Of a stretch of DNA of 53,905 nt, positions 27,780 through 38,530 are shown piece by piece. The DNA is taken from assembly GCF_900460065.1 (NCBI RefSeq), contig NZ_UAVD01000040.1, positions 1-53,905 of the forward strand. The letters run 5' to 3'. This DNA comes from Streptomyces griseus. GTDB taxonomy: Bacteria; Actinomycetota; Actinomycetes; Streptomycetales; Streptomycetaceae. Below the pieces are notes generated by a model that saw only the letters and a program-made list of their open reading frames with translations, ran no database searches and was not told where the DNA came from. A program made the position numbers and the translations under genes. Position 1 is the first letter of the stretch. Each line of letters opens with the position of its first letter.

Positions 27780-28576
27780 TGCTGCTCACCATCGACGTCG
27801 GCAACACGCACACGGTCCTCGGCCTGTTCGACGGCGAGGAGATCGTCGAGCACTGGCGGATCTCCACGGACGCCCGCCGCACCGCCGACGAGCTGGCCGT
27901 CCTGCTCCAGGGGCTGATGGGCATGCACCCGCTGCTCGGCATGGAGCTGGGCGACGGCATCGAGGGCATCGCGATCTGCGCCACCGTCCCCTCGGTCCTG
28001 CACGAACTGCGCGAGGTCACCCGCCGCTACTACGGCGACGTCCCCGCCGTCCTGGTGGAGCCCGGGGTCAAGACGGGCGTGCCGATCCTCATGGACAACC
28101 CCAAGGAGGTCGGCGCGGACCGCATCATCAACGCGGTCGCCGCCGTCGAGCTGTACGGGGGTCCGGCGATCGTCGTCGACTTCGGCACCGCCACCACCTT
28201 CGACGCGGTCTCCCCGCGCGGCGAGTACACCGGCGGGGTGATCGCCCCCGGCATCGAGATCTCGGTCGAGGCACTCGGCGTCAAGGGCGCCCAGCTCCGC
28301 AAGATCGAGCTGGCCCGGCCGCGCAGCGTCATCGGCAAGAACACCGTCGAGGCCATGCAGTCCGGCATCGTCTACGGCTTCGCGGGCCAGGTCGACGGGG
28401 TGGTGGCCCGGATGAAGAAGGAGCTGGCCGCCGACCCGGACGACGTCACCGTCATCGCGACGGGCGGCCTTGCTCCGATGGTGTTGGGGGAGTCCTCGGT
28501 CATCGACGAGCACGAGCCGTGGCTGACGCTCATCGGGCTGCGCCTGGTCTACGAGCGGAACGTCTCCCGCGCGTAG
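27779..28576 (+). CDS. coaX: Type III pantothenate kinase CoaX
   Basis: CoaX phosphorylates pantothenate, the first committed step of CoA synthesis. It belongs to the ASKHA fold: phosphate-1 motif IDVGNTHTVLGLF, GADRIINAVAAVELYG, phosphate-2 DFGTATTFDAVS and adenosine-site VIATGGLAPMV. The 265-residue length is standard. ATG 27779 shares its A with the nadC stop (TGATG). With panC in the same operon, the locus supplies pantothenate and commits it to CoA alongside NAD synthesis. Confidence 0.96.
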   Translation: MLLTIDVGNTHTVLGLFDGEEIVEHWRISTDARRTADELAVLLQGLMGMHPLLGMELGDGIEGIAICATVPSVLHELREVTRRYYGDVPAVLVEPGVKTGVPILMDNPKEVGADRIINAVAAVELYGGPAIVVDFGTATTFDAVSPRGEYTGGVIAPGIEISVEALGVKGAQLRKIELARPRSVIGKNTVEAMQSGIVYGFAGQVDGVVARMKKELAADPDDVTVIATGGLAPMVLGESSVIDEHEPWLTLIGLRLVYERNVSRA

Positions 28577-28708
28577 GCGGCGCCCCGCCGCGACCGGGCG
28601 GCACCTGCGGCGACGGCCGGGGGCGCGGCCCGGTACGCCGTCGGGGTGCGCCGCGCCACCGACGACCAGTTAAACGGATTTTGTCCATTTAGCACGTATT
28701 GTCGCGTC

Positions 28709-29323
28709 ATGCCCACGCCCTACGGTTCACGAGGCGGCATGGCGTTCAGCGCGGACGAGCTGCGGGTGCTCCGACGTGCCCTCGCCATCGCCCTCCACCC
28801 CATGCCCCTGTCCGACGAGGACGTCCAGGACTGCCTGCGGCTCGCCGGCTCCGTGGACGAGGCGGTAGGCGAGGCGGGTCGGCTGCGAGCGTTCCTCCTC
28901 GCCGACCTCGCCCGCTACCGCGACGCCCTTCCCGGCTCCGCCGCCGGCTACCTGGAGTTGCTCCAGGACGCCCTGGCGGCCGGCTACGACCCCCGCCCGG
29001 ACGATCTGGCCGCCCTGCGGGCCCTGCGCGGCGGGCGGCTCGCCGCGGCCCTCCTGGAGCGCTGCCAGGTGCTCGCCGAGCGCTCGGTGCGGGCCAGGCT
29101 GGCCGGGCGCTCCGCGGGGCTCACCGCCCCCGGGCCCCGCAGCCGGCTGCTCGCCCTGCCCGGCGGTCGCGCCGCCGACCGGGAACCGGACCGGCCCGGG
29201 GCCCCCGCCGCCCCGGACCGGCCGCGCAAGCCCGGCGACCGTCCGATGCCCAAGCCCTCCGAGGTCTTCCCGCCGCGCCGCCGTCCCGCGCCCCCGCCGT
29301 CCGAGGAGCGGGCGGCCGGCTGA
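28709..29323 (+). CDS. Helical hypothetical protein with Pro-rich tail
   Basis: I do not recognise a named domain. The 204-residue product has a largely helical N-terminal ~120 residues (MAFSADELRVLRRALAIALHP, then LSDEDVQDCLRLAGSVDEAV) and a Pro/Arg-rich disordered tail ending in PPRRRPAPPPSEERAAG. ATG 28709 is six bases after TATTGT in an unusually A/T-rich stretch (28671-28702), so the message is probably leaderless. An alternative ATG lies ten codons later. Confidence 0.7.
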   Translation: MPTPYGSRGGMAFSADELRVLRRALAIALHPMPLSDEDVQDCLRLAGSVDEAVGEAGRLRAFLLADLARYRDALPGSAAGYLELLQDALAAGYDPRPDDLAALRALRGGRLAAALLERCQVLAERSVRARLAGRSAGLTAPGPRSRLLALPGGRAADREPDRPGAPAAPDRPRKPGDRPMPKPSEVFPPRRRPAPPPSEERAAG

Positions 29324-29405
29324 CCTCCGTACGGCGTCCGACGCGGCGGACTCCCACCGGGAGGTCGCCGCGTCGGGCCGTTCCGGGCTCGCTACCCTGG
29401 ACGGC

Positions 29406-29585
29406 ATGGACTACGTATCCGCGCTCGTGCCCCCCGTGGTGATGGCCGTCTTCTTCATCGCCCTGATCGTGATCATCGTCAAGAGCCAGGGCGGTCCGAA
29501 CAAGACCAAGGAGGACGCCGTGGTGGACGCGGCGCTCGCCCGCGCGGAAACGGTGAAGCAGACCGCTCGTCCGGAGAATGTCTGA
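29406..29585 (+). CDS. Small single-pass membrane protein (59 aa)
   Basis: A 59-residue product beginning MDYVSALVPP. One hydrophobic helix (about residues 8-26, VVMAVFFIALIVIIV) is followed by a charged tail (KSQGGPNKTKEDAVVDAALARAE). Codon use is strongly G/C at third positions, which supports coding. TACCCT (29393-29398) ends seven bases before the ATG, suggesting leaderless transcription. A strong terminator follows 48 bases after the stop, so it may be a monocistronic unit. Function unknown. Confidence 0.75.
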   Translation: MDYVSALVPPVVMAVFFIALIVIIVKSQGGPNKTKEDAVVDAALARAETVKQTARPENV

Positions 29586-29633
29586 TCGCGCGAGCGGTCC
29601 GCCCGCCCCACGATCCCCCCGAAGCGCGTCCCG

Positions 29634-29666
29634 GAGCGCACGGCTCGTCGGAGCCGTGCGCTCTTT
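29634..29666 (+). terminator. Perfect 13-bp terminator hairpin
   Basis: GAGCGCACGGCTC (29634-29646) pairs perfectly with GAGCCGTGCGCTC (29651-29663) around the tetraloop GTCG, followed by TTT. It ends the small membrane protein transcript and insulates the BlaI-type regulator gene. Confidence 0.85.
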
Positions 29667-29716
29667 CGCTGCGTAAATACGAGAACATTCGGGACATCTG
29701 GCACTAAGGTGATCCC

Positions 29717-30172
29717 GTGCCCCGCCCATTGGGAGACCTCGAAGACGCCGTGATGACACGCGTCTGGCAATGGAACCGACCGGTCACCGTGCGGGAAGTC
29801 CTTGAGGACCTTCAGCAGGATCGGTCCATCGCCTACACGACCGTGATGACGGTAATGGACAATCTCCATCAGAAGGGCTGGGTCCGCAGGGAAGTCGACG
29901 GCCGGGCCTATCGATATACGGCCGTCTCCACCCGGGCCGCCTACTCGGCCGCACTGATGAACGAAGCGTGGTCGCGCAGTGACAACCCCGCCGCCGCGCT
30001 TGTCGCGTTCTTCGGCATGATGTCCGCCGAACAGCGCGAGGCGCTCCAGGACGCTGTTCGCATGGTTTCCCCCAACCTCACCGAAACCCCCGGCAACCCC
30101 GCGGAACCGACCGCCGGCGCCACCAGAGATGAGGCCCCGGCCGATGACGTGCCGCCGGAGAGCGGGAGATAG
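29717..30172 (+). CDS. BlaI/MecI-type winged-helix repressor
   Basis: A 151-residue protein with the BlaI/MecI/CopY winged-helix pattern: LGDLEDAVMTRVWQW, VTVREVLEDL, then the recognition segment IAYTTVMTVMDNLHQKGWVRREVDGRAYRY. The C-terminal dimerisation part includes ALVAFFGMMSAEQREAL and a disordered acidic tail. No BlaR1-like sensor protease is nearby, so its inducer is unclear. GTG 29717 lies six bases after TAAGGT, fitting leaderless transcription. The gene ends ten bases before argA. Confidence 0.92.
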   Translation: MPRPLGDLEDAVMTRVWQWNRPVTVREVLEDLQQDRSIAYTTVMTVMDNLHQKGWVRREVDGRAYRYTAVSTRAAYSAALMNEAWSRSDNPAAALVAFFGMMSAEQREALQDAVRMVSPNLTETPGNPAEPTAGATRDEAPADDVPPESGR

Positions 30173-30181
30173 CGTCGGGGC

Positions 30182-30751
30182 ATGTCCTCAGAGCAGCCGC
30201 AAAACGATCCGGATACCGAACTCCATACCGACCCGTCGGTAAATAAGCCCGCCATCACTGTCCGCCGGGCGAGGACGAGTGATGTCGCGTCCGTACGACG
30301 ACTCCTCGACGGCTACGTGTCCGGGGGCATCCTGCTCGACAAAGCGACCGTCACCCTTTACGAGGACATCCAGGAGTTCTGGGTCGCGGAACGCGACGAG
30401 GACGCCGCGGTCATCGGCTGCGGCGCACTTCATGTCATGTGGGAAGACCTGGCGGAAGTGCGAACCCTCGCCGTCGACCCCCGGATCAGGGGTGCGGGAG
30501 TCGGGCATCACGTACTGGACAAGCTCTTGCAGACCGCGCGATGGCTCGGTGTCCGCAGGGTTTTCTGTCTCACCTTCGAAGTGGACTTCTTCGCGAAGCA
30601 CGGCTTCGTCGAGATCGGGGAGACGCCTGTTGACACCGATGTCTACAGTGAGCTCCTGCGTTCGTACGACGAGGGTGTCGCAGAGTTCCTCGGTCTCGAA
30701 CGAGTGAAGCCGAACACCTTGGGCAACAGCCGGATGCTTCTGCACCTGTGA
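30182..30751 (+). CDS. argA: Short-form N-acetylglutamate synthase (GNAT acetyltransferase, ArgA type)
   Basis: A 189-residue GNAT protein closely resembling the actinobacterial short amino-acid N-acetyltransferase (mycobacterial Rv2747 type) that makes N-acetylglutamate for arginine synthesis. Matching features are TVRRARTSDV, TLYEDIQEFWVAE, GCGALHVMWEDLAEVRTLAVDP, the acetyl-CoA loop RGAGVG, LTFEVDFFAKHGFVEI and the C-terminal PNTLGNSRMLLHL. The ~20 N-terminal residues are an extra disordered stretch. TAGCGT overlapping the previous stop sits six bases before ATG 30182. Confidence 0.9.
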   Translation: MSSEQPQNDPDTELHTDPSVNKPAITVRRARTSDVASVRRLLDGYVSGGILLDKATVTLYEDIQEFWVAERDEDAAVIGCGALHVMWEDLAEVRTLAVDPRIRGAGVGHHVLDKLLQTARWLGVRRVFCLTFEVDFFAKHGFVEIGETPVDTDVYSELLRSYDEGVAEFLGLERVKPNTLGNSRMLLHL

Positions 30752-30895
30752 TCTGCAGAAGGACCTGCAACCCTATGTCCGAATCGCGCACGTTTCCCGT
30801 CTTCTCGGGCTGCTGAACCTCTGCAGGGGGTTTGTGTTTTCGAGGGAAAAGCGGTTTCCTTTCCGCGTACTCCATTTTCGATGAAAGGAAATCCC

Positions 30896-31231
30896 GTGGC
30901 ACAGAAGGTTCAGGTCCTTCTTGTCGATGACCTCGACGGCGTCGAGGCCGATGAGACCGTCACGTTCGCCCTTGACGGCAAGACGTACGAGATCGACCTC
31001 ACCACGGCCAACGCGGACAAGCTTCGCGGCCTTCTCGAGCCCTACACCAAGGGTGGACGTCGCACCGGTGGCCGCGCCGCCACGGGCCGTGGCAAGGGCC
31101 GCGCCGTGGCCGGGGGTAACAAGGACACCGCGGAAATCCGCCGGTGGGCCCGGGAGAACGGCCACAATGTGAATGACCGCGGCCGCGTTCCCGCCGAGAT
31201 CCGCGAGGCTTACGAGAAGGCCAACGGCTGA
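30896..31231 (+). CDS. lsr2: Nucleoid-associated xenogeneic silencer Lsr2
   Basis: Lsr2 bridges A/T-rich DNA and silences foreign genes and specialised-metabolite clusters. The 111-residue protein has the N-terminal dimerisation part (AQKVQVLLVDDLDG, VTFALDGKTYEIDLTTANADKLR), a basic Gly/Arg linker and the C-terminal DNA-binding part IRRWARENGHNVNDRGRVPAEI with the AT-hook-like RGR. GTG 30896 follows AAAGGA by seven bases. The gene is preceded by an A/T-richer 140-base region and its 3' end overlaps a convergent gene by 22 bases. Confidence 0.96.
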   Translation: MAQKVQVLLVDDLDGVEADETVTFALDGKTYEIDLTTANADKLRGLLEPYTKGGRRTGGRAATGRGKGRAVAGGNKDTAEIRRWARENGHNVNDRGRVPAEIREAYEKANG

Positions 31232-31812
31232 TCCGTTCCACCCCTTGTCCGCGCCCCGGAACGGGGGCGTGACAGTCGGACCCGATGGCATTCGGTTGCC
31301 GCGGCGTCCACCAGGCGTACGAGATCGGGGGCATCCCCACCGCTGCTCCCGAGGCCCGAGAGGGCCGGCAGCACGCTCTCGGGCGCACGCCTCGGCTCTG
31401 GGGGCCGCAACCAGACAGCGGCCCCCGGCGAGTCCCCCGGGGCGCCGGGGAGAGGCGGGGCCGTGACACGGCCCCCCGCGCCCACGGCGGTCAGGTCCAG
31501 CGCGACCGGGCCCCACTCCAGCCAGTCGAGCAGCCCCGGCAGCTCATCGGCCCCGCCCGCGGCGACCAGCAGCCCCATCCGCGTACCGGACAGCAGCACG
31601 GGGCCGGTGCGCACCCCGCGCCGCAGCACGGCGCGGCCGGCCTCGGCCGGCAGCTCCAGCACATCGAAGACCGCCCCCGTGAGCAGTCGCAGCGGAGCCC
31701 GCCCCGCGGTGGTCCAGCCCAGCTCCCTCGCGTACCGCTGAGCGAGTGCGGCATCGGCCGAACCCGGCACGGCGTCGGGGGACGATCGGGGCGGGGGGAC
31801 GGTGGGAGACAT
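31210..31812 (-). CDS. SCO3374-family protein
   Basis: A 200-residue protein that I recognise as the Streptomyces SCO3374 family, which regularly lies between lsr2 and clpC. Segments such as FDVLELPAEAGRAVLRRG and WGPVALDLTAVGAGGRVTAPP recall part of the bifunctional primase/polymerase N-terminal fold, but the catalytic acids are not evident, so function is unknown. The stop is TAA at 31210-31212, inside the antisense strand of lsr2. It is divergent from clpC across 450 bases. Confidence 0.75.
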   Translation of the reverse strand: MSPTVPPPRSSPDAVPGSADAALAQRYARELGWTTAGRAPLRLLTGAVFDVLELPAEAGRAVLRRGVRTGPVLLSGTRMGLLVAAGGADELPGLLDWLEWGPVALDLTAVGAGGRVTAPPLPGAPGDSPGAAVWLRPPEPRRAPESVLPALSGLGSSGGDAPDLVRLVDAAATECHRVRLSRPRSGARTRGGTDQPLAFS

Positions 31813-32262
31813 GTCCGGTGAACCGCCCGACCCCCGCCGGGGTTACGGAGGGTTCCCGGGGTGTCACGTTCAGTCCCGGCCGTGGGGGCGCGCGAGAGCG
31901 TTCGGCAGCGCAAGGTTGTTCGCCCGTAGCGGAGGGAACCGGGGCGCGCCGCATGGACTGTCGGTGATTGCGGGTAAGACTTTCCTAGTGGGAAGGGGCG
32001 ACACGCCGGCCGAGACGTCTCACGTTCGCCATCGGCGTACTGGCGAAAGGGGTATCTGCCTGGCCTGCGGGAACATCGTCTCGCACCATCGGGTTGGAGC
32101 AGTTGTCAGCTGTTCGGCAGTAAGAATCCCCGCCCGGCGCGGGGTGATCCGGACGGATGTCGGCAGTTGGAATGAGCTGTCCCGTCCTGCGGGACTAGCA
32201 TGCGGAAGGACTGGGAGGGGACCGACCCCTCACTGACCGACCGCTCTGAGGAGCGATTAACG
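31813..32262. promoter_or_regulatory. Divergent regulatory region upstream of clpC
   Basis: This 450-base gap contains no convincing gene. It holds a candidate ClgR operator at 32024-32037, a possible -10 TATCTG at 32053-32058 just downstream, a second possible -10 TAGCAT at 32196-32201, and the GAGGAG ribosome site of clpC (32249-32254). The long leader leaves room for more than one clpC promoter. Confidence 0.55.
32024..32037 (+). promoter_or_regulatory. Candidate ClgR operator for clpC
   Basis: GTTCGC-CATCG-GCG fits the Streptomyces ClgR pattern GTTCGC-N5-GCG as I remember it; the wider sequence GTTCGCC-ATC-GGCGTAC is a near-perfect palindrome with one mismatch. ClgR activates clp and lon genes. 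The site is 226 bases upstream of the clpC start and about 16 bases before a TATCTG -10 candidate, a position suited to activation. Confidence 0.65.
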
Positions 32263-34791
<2,529 letters not shown>

Positions 34792-34814
34792 CGCGCACGC
34801 AGGGCGCGACCTGA

Positions 34815-34863
34815 GGGGCTGCCCCGGAACCGGTATCCGTACCGGTCCGGGGCAGCCCCTTTT
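34815..34863 (+). terminator. Strong terminator after clpC
   Basis: A long hairpin whose arms begin GGGGCTGCCCCGG and end CCGGGGCAGCCCC, with one bulged base, is followed by TTTT. It ends clpC transcription just before the convergent trypsin-NACHT gene (stop at 34914). Confidence 0.88.
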
Positions 34864-34913
34864 CCTTCTCGGTGGCGAGGCGCGGTCAGGAGGTCCCGGC
34901 CCCGGGGCCCGGG

Positions 34914-37900
34914 TCAGTAGGTGAGGACCCTGAGCCGGTCGCCCAGCTGCTCCCAGCCGAGGAGCAGCGGGGTGTGGCCCCTGCGGACGGTCACCCGGAG
35001 ATCGGGCGACGCGAGCAGGGGCGTCAGATCGAGCTCGGGGTCAGCGCGGCGCGCGGTCAGGGTGAGATGGGTGAGCCCGGGGAAGATCCGACCGGGCAGC
35101 GCCAGGTGCGCGCTGGTCTGCGGGGCCGTGATGGTCAGCTCCCTGAGCGAGGGCACCGGCCGGTCGTCGGAGACCAGCCCCTTCCAGGAGGTGGAGCCGA
35201 GCCTGAGCCGCGTGATGCGGCCGTGCCGCCGCACCGCGTCCACCGCGTCGTCGAGCGAGATCGCCCGGGAGACCTGGAGGTCCCGGAGGGACTCCCAGGC
35301 GGCGAGACCGTCCAGGGCCACCGGGCGGTCGCTGCTCACCTTCAGGTGCCGCACCCCGGGATGGACGGGGATCCGGCTCACCTGGCCCGACGCGAGGCGG
35401 CTGATCTCCAGATAGTTCAGCGCCGGAACACCGGTGACCGGCGCCAGGAAATCGGCGGGCCGGCTCATCACGTCCACGCTCAGCGCGAGGAGCGAGGGCA
35501 GTGCGGCCAGGGGCGCGAGGCTCCGCACCGCGGGGCAGGTGTCCAGCCCCAGCTGCTGGAGCGTGTCCGCCTGCGCGGCGAGCGCGGAGAGGTCGGTGAT
35601 GTGCGGGTTCATATGGAGGTAGAGAACCTCCAGCCGGAGTTCCGCGAGCGCCGCGCGGAGCTCGTCCTGCGGCAGTTCGCCGGAGACGATGAGGTGTCTC
35701 AGGGTCGGAAGGCGGCGCAGGGCGCCCAGTTGGCCGCGCTGGGCCAGTACGAAGTGCGCGGTCAGGTCGTAGTGGGCCAGCACACCGGCGGCGAACTCCT
35801 CCGGTGGGAAGGCGGACCAGTTCGTCGCGAGGCGGCTGATCACGGACGGATGCGCCGCCGACCACTCCCGGGCGTGCGGGATGGCCGCGCTGCCGCCGAT
35901 CCTGCCGAGCAACTGCACCACGTGCCGGGCGTGCGGGCCGTCCGCCTCCAGGCTGCCGGGCGCGGGCAGGAAGGCCAGCGCCGATTCGCCGAGCCGGGCG
36001 AGCGCGTGCACCTGGTCGTCGTCGGCGGGCGGGAACAGCGCCTGCACGGTGTCCCGGACCCTCTCCCGTACCGGCCCGTCCAGCCAGGCCGCGTGCTGCG
36101 CGCACAGGGCGGCGAGGACGTGCAGGGTGGTGCGCTGGGCGGAACCCTTCGCGTGCGCCTCGCCCACATCCATCAACCCGCCGACCAGCACCGCGAGTTC
36201 GCGCCGGCCGCAGTGGCCGGCCGCCAGCAGGACCACGTCCTGCCAGGGTTCCTCGTCCGCGTGCCGCAGCAGCTCGTGGAGGTGGTCGTCCTCGATCAGC
36301 TCCTTCGCGGCCAGGTAGTCCTGGAAGGTGCGGTGGATGAACTGGTAGGTGTCCTCGGCGCGTTCCTGGAGCAGTCCGCTGCGGTTGAGCAGGTGGGTGA
36401 GGATCCTCTCGGGCGGCCCCTGGGTCCTGACCCGTTCCATCCCCGCCAGCGCACGGCCGAGTTGGCGCAGGGCCTGGTCGCGGGTGAACTCCGACTGGCC
36501 CTCCCGGACGAGCCACACCGCGATGCGCTGGAGCAGCTGTGTGTGCTCCTCCACGTCCAGCTCGACGCCCTCGGGGTCGCCGATCCGCCGGCGGTGGTCG
36601 CGGTTGCCCAGCAGCATCTCCAGGGCCGAGCGGTACAGCCGCCAGCGGGTCTCCGGGAGGAAGCCGTCGCGGCGGCGGTGCAGGGCGCAGATCACCGCGC
36701 AGAGCAGCGGCGTACGGGCCAGGTCACGGAGCGTGGGGTTCTGCTCGAACTGGCGGGAGAGGTCGCGCTCCAGTCCGTCCAGCCGTTCGGCGTCGTCCTC
36801 CTCCGACAGCCGGGCCGCCCGGTGCCAGGAGGAGACGAACGCCTGGATGTCCTCGTTCCGCATCGGCAGCAGGCGTAACTCCGCGAAGCCTTCCGAGCGC
36901 AGCCAGTCCTGCTCGACGGCGAGCGGCCGCACGGTCGTGACGCACCGGGTCTCGGGGAAGCGGGTCAGGAGCTGCGACAGCCAGTCGTGCGCCTGTTCGC
37001 GGTCCTCCGGCGGCACCTCGTCGAGGCCATCCACCAGCAGGAGCGCCCGGCCGGACTCCAGGACGCGGCCCGCCCACCCCCGGGGGGCCGCGTCGACCAC
37101 CAGGCCCGCCGCGCCGGTCAGCTCCGCGGGGCCGGGAAACGTGCCGCCGCGGGCCCGCAGGGTGCGCAGCGGCACCACGAAGGGGACCAGCCCGTTCAGT
37201 GGGGCCAAATCCTCGTCCAGGGTGCGGGCCGAGGCGTGGGCAGCCAGCCACCACAGCAGCGTCGTCTTGCCCGCGCCCGCCTCGCCGCGCAGCAGGACGC
37301 GGGGGCGGTCGGTCAGCAGGGTGTCGATGCGCTGGGGGAGGGGCTGGCCCGGGGCGGCCCGGTCCTCGGCCTGCGCCTCCAGGCCGAGGTAGGCGGTGTC
37401 CAGGTCCCACTCGGAGTCGTGCCGGCTCAGCTCGTCGAGGCCGAAGATCTTCGTACGGCGGTAGGCGACGCCCAGGGCCTGCGCGTACTCCGCCTCGTAC
37501 CGCAGGTCCCGGGGGAAGTTGCCGTGGACGCGCTCCTCCCGCAGCAGGGCGCCGGTCCTGCGGTAGGCCCGGACGAAGCGCTCCGCCGCGAGGACCGGGC
37601 CGAGCGGTACGCACTCGACGCGGCGGCCTCCGCGCTCCCGGGGAATCCGGCGGGCGAGGCCCAGGAGGATGTCCCCGGCGAAGACCGGACCGCCGGAGAG
37701 TCCGGACAGGGGCGGGGGCTCGTCGTCCGGGCGGGCGGCGGGCGGGCTGTCCAGGTCGCAGACCAGCAGGTCGCGCACCCGGCCGGCCATGGGCAGGACG
37801 GTCACCGTGTACTGGTCCACCTCCAGGCTCTTGCGGCGGACGCCGCCGTAGCGCTGCACGCGCGGGAAGCCGGTGATCTCGCAGCCGGGGATCGCCTCGC

Positions 37901-38177
37901 GGGTGTCCAGCACGCCGAGCCGCGCCGGGGGGACCGGCCGCACCGTCTCGGTGGCCTCCAGCAGGGCCACGTCCAGCCGGTAGTCGATCCAGGTGACGGT
38001 GGCCCTGATCCGGTCCGGGAGCGCGGGGTGGGCGATGAGGACGGAGCCGGACTTGACCACATGGGCGCAGGTCAGGACCTGCCGGTCGGTGAGCAGGACC
38101 CCGCTGCCCTGGAGATCGCCGGAGACGACCACCGTGCGGTCGGCGAGGTGGGCGACGGCGGGGTGCGGCCCGCTCAC
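34914..38177 (-). CDS. Trypsin-like protease fused to NACHT NTPase and leucine-rich C-terminus
   Basis: A 1087-residue multidomain protein. Residues ~10-200 form a trypsin-like protease with an intact triad: H39 (LTCAHVV), D69 (YRLDVALLE), S161 (GLSGGPVF). A NACHT/STAND NTPase follows, with Walker A GEAGAGKTT (298-306), Walker B LLLVDGLDEVP (379-389), R417 in VTTVRP and the winged-helix hallmark FIHRTFQDYLAA (613-624). Residues ~820-1075 show leucine-rich-repeat-like periodicity suitable for sensing. There is no signal peptide, so it is cytoplasmic. It starts with GTG 38177, overlapping the Trypco2 gene stop (GTGA). The architecture matches protease-armed NACHT conflict proteins; activation by an invader signal is inferred. 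Confidence 0.9.
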   Translation of the reverse strand: MSGPHPAVAHLADRTVVVSGDLQGSGVLLTDRQVLTCAHVVKSGSVLIAHPALPDRIRATVTWIDYRLDVALLEATETVRPVPPARLGVLDTREAIPGCEITGFPRVQRYGGVRRKSLEVDQYTVTVLPMAGRVRDLLVCDLDSPPAARPDDEPPPLSGLSGGPVFAGDILLGLARRIPRERGGRRVECVPLGPVLAAERFVRAYRRTGALLREERVHGNFPRDLRYEAEYAQALGVAYRRTKIFGLDELSRHDSEWDLDTAYLGLEAQAEDRAAPGQPLPQRIDTLLTDRPRVLLRGEAGAGKTTLLWWLAAHASARTLDEDLAPLNGLVPFVVPLRTLRARGGTFPGPAELTGAAGLVVDAAPRGWAGRVLESGRALLLVDGLDEVPPEDREQAHDWLSQLLTRFPETRCVTTVRPLAVEQDWLRSEGFAELRLLPMRNEDIQAFVSSWHRAARLSEEDDAERLDGLERDLSRQFEQNPTLRDLARTPLLCAVICALHRRRDGFLPETRWRLYRSALEMLLGNRDHRRRIGDPEGVELDVEEHTQLLQRIAVWLVREGQSEFTRDQALRQLGRALAGMERVRTQGPPERILTHLLNRSGLLQERAEDTYQFIHRTFQDYLAAKELIEDDHLHELLRHADEEPWQDVVLLAAGHCGRRELAVLVGGLMDVGEAHAKGSAQRTTLHVLAALCAQHAAWLDGPVRERVRDTVQALFPPADDDQVHALARLGESALAFLPAPGSLEADGPHARHVVQLLGRIGGSAAIPHAREWSAAHPSVISRLATNWSAFPPEEFAAGVLAHYDLTAHFVLAQRGQLGALRRLPTLRHLIVSGELPQDELRAALAELRLEVLYLHMNPHITDLSALAAQADTLQQLGLDTCPAVRSLAPLAALPSLLALSVDVMSRPADFLAPVTGVPALNYLEISRLASGQVSRIPVHPGVRHLKVSSDRPVALDGLAAWESLRDLQVSRAISLDDAVDAVRRHGRITRLRLGSTSWKGLVSDDRPVPSLRELTITAPQTSAHLALPGRIFPGLTHLTLTARRADPELDLTPLLASPDLRVTVRRGHTPLLLGWEQLGDRLRVLTY

Positions 38178-38530
38178 GGCCTCGCCGCCCCGTCACCGAA
38201 CCCCGCGGTGGACCCGTCGTCCTCCGTCCCGATCTCCCAGGCCTCGCCCGTTGCGGCGTTGCGCGGGGTCAGGGTGAAGGCCACCTTGTGCGTGCGGCCC
38301 GTGCTGTGCGCGGCGTCCGCGCCCGCCTCGACCACCCACGCCCTCACCTTGCCGCCCGCCCTGGCCTCCCGGCGCAGTTCGAGGGTGAACTCCATCTGGA
38401 TGTCGCCGACCGCGAAGGACACCGGGTGGTCCGTGGCCCGGGTCGCCGCTTCGATGAGCTGGTCGCGGATGGACGCGACGGCGTCGGCGAGCTCGACGCC
38501 GTCCAGTGCGTGGGTGTTCTCGGCCGTCAT
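38174..38530 (-). CDS. Trypco2-type trypsin-co-occurring protein
   Basis: A 118-residue protein, MTAENTHALDGVELADAVASIRDQLIEAA at the start (an amphipathic helix), then FAVGDIQMEFTLELRREARAGGKVRAWVVEAG, HKVAFTLTPRN and an acidic tail. It resembles Trypco2, a small domain described by comparative genomics as co-occurring with trypsin-NTPase conflict proteins. It is the upstream partner of the trypsin-NACHT gene with a four-base overlap, so equimolar synthesis is likely. It may be a substrate, inhibitor or adaptor of the protease (inference). Confidence 0.85.
   Translation of the reverse strand: MTAENTHALDGVELADAVASIRDQLIEAATRATDHPVSFAVGDIQMEFTLELRREARAGGKVRAWVVEAGADAAHSTGRTHKVAFTLTPRNAATGEAWEIGTEDDGSTAGFGDGAARP

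Noticed and set aside
28671..28708. A/T-rich stretch as an Lsr2-silenced or horizontally acquired segment
   Set aside because: Only about 35 bases and explained by a promoter; surrounding codon use is typical.
32169..32201. SigR-type promoter (GGAAT) for clpC
   Set aside because: GGAAT is present but the expected GTT after 18-19 bases is not.
34872..36878. 668-codon plus-strand frame opposite the NACHT gene
   Set aside because: No domain is seen, while the minus strand has an intact protease triad and NACHT motifs.
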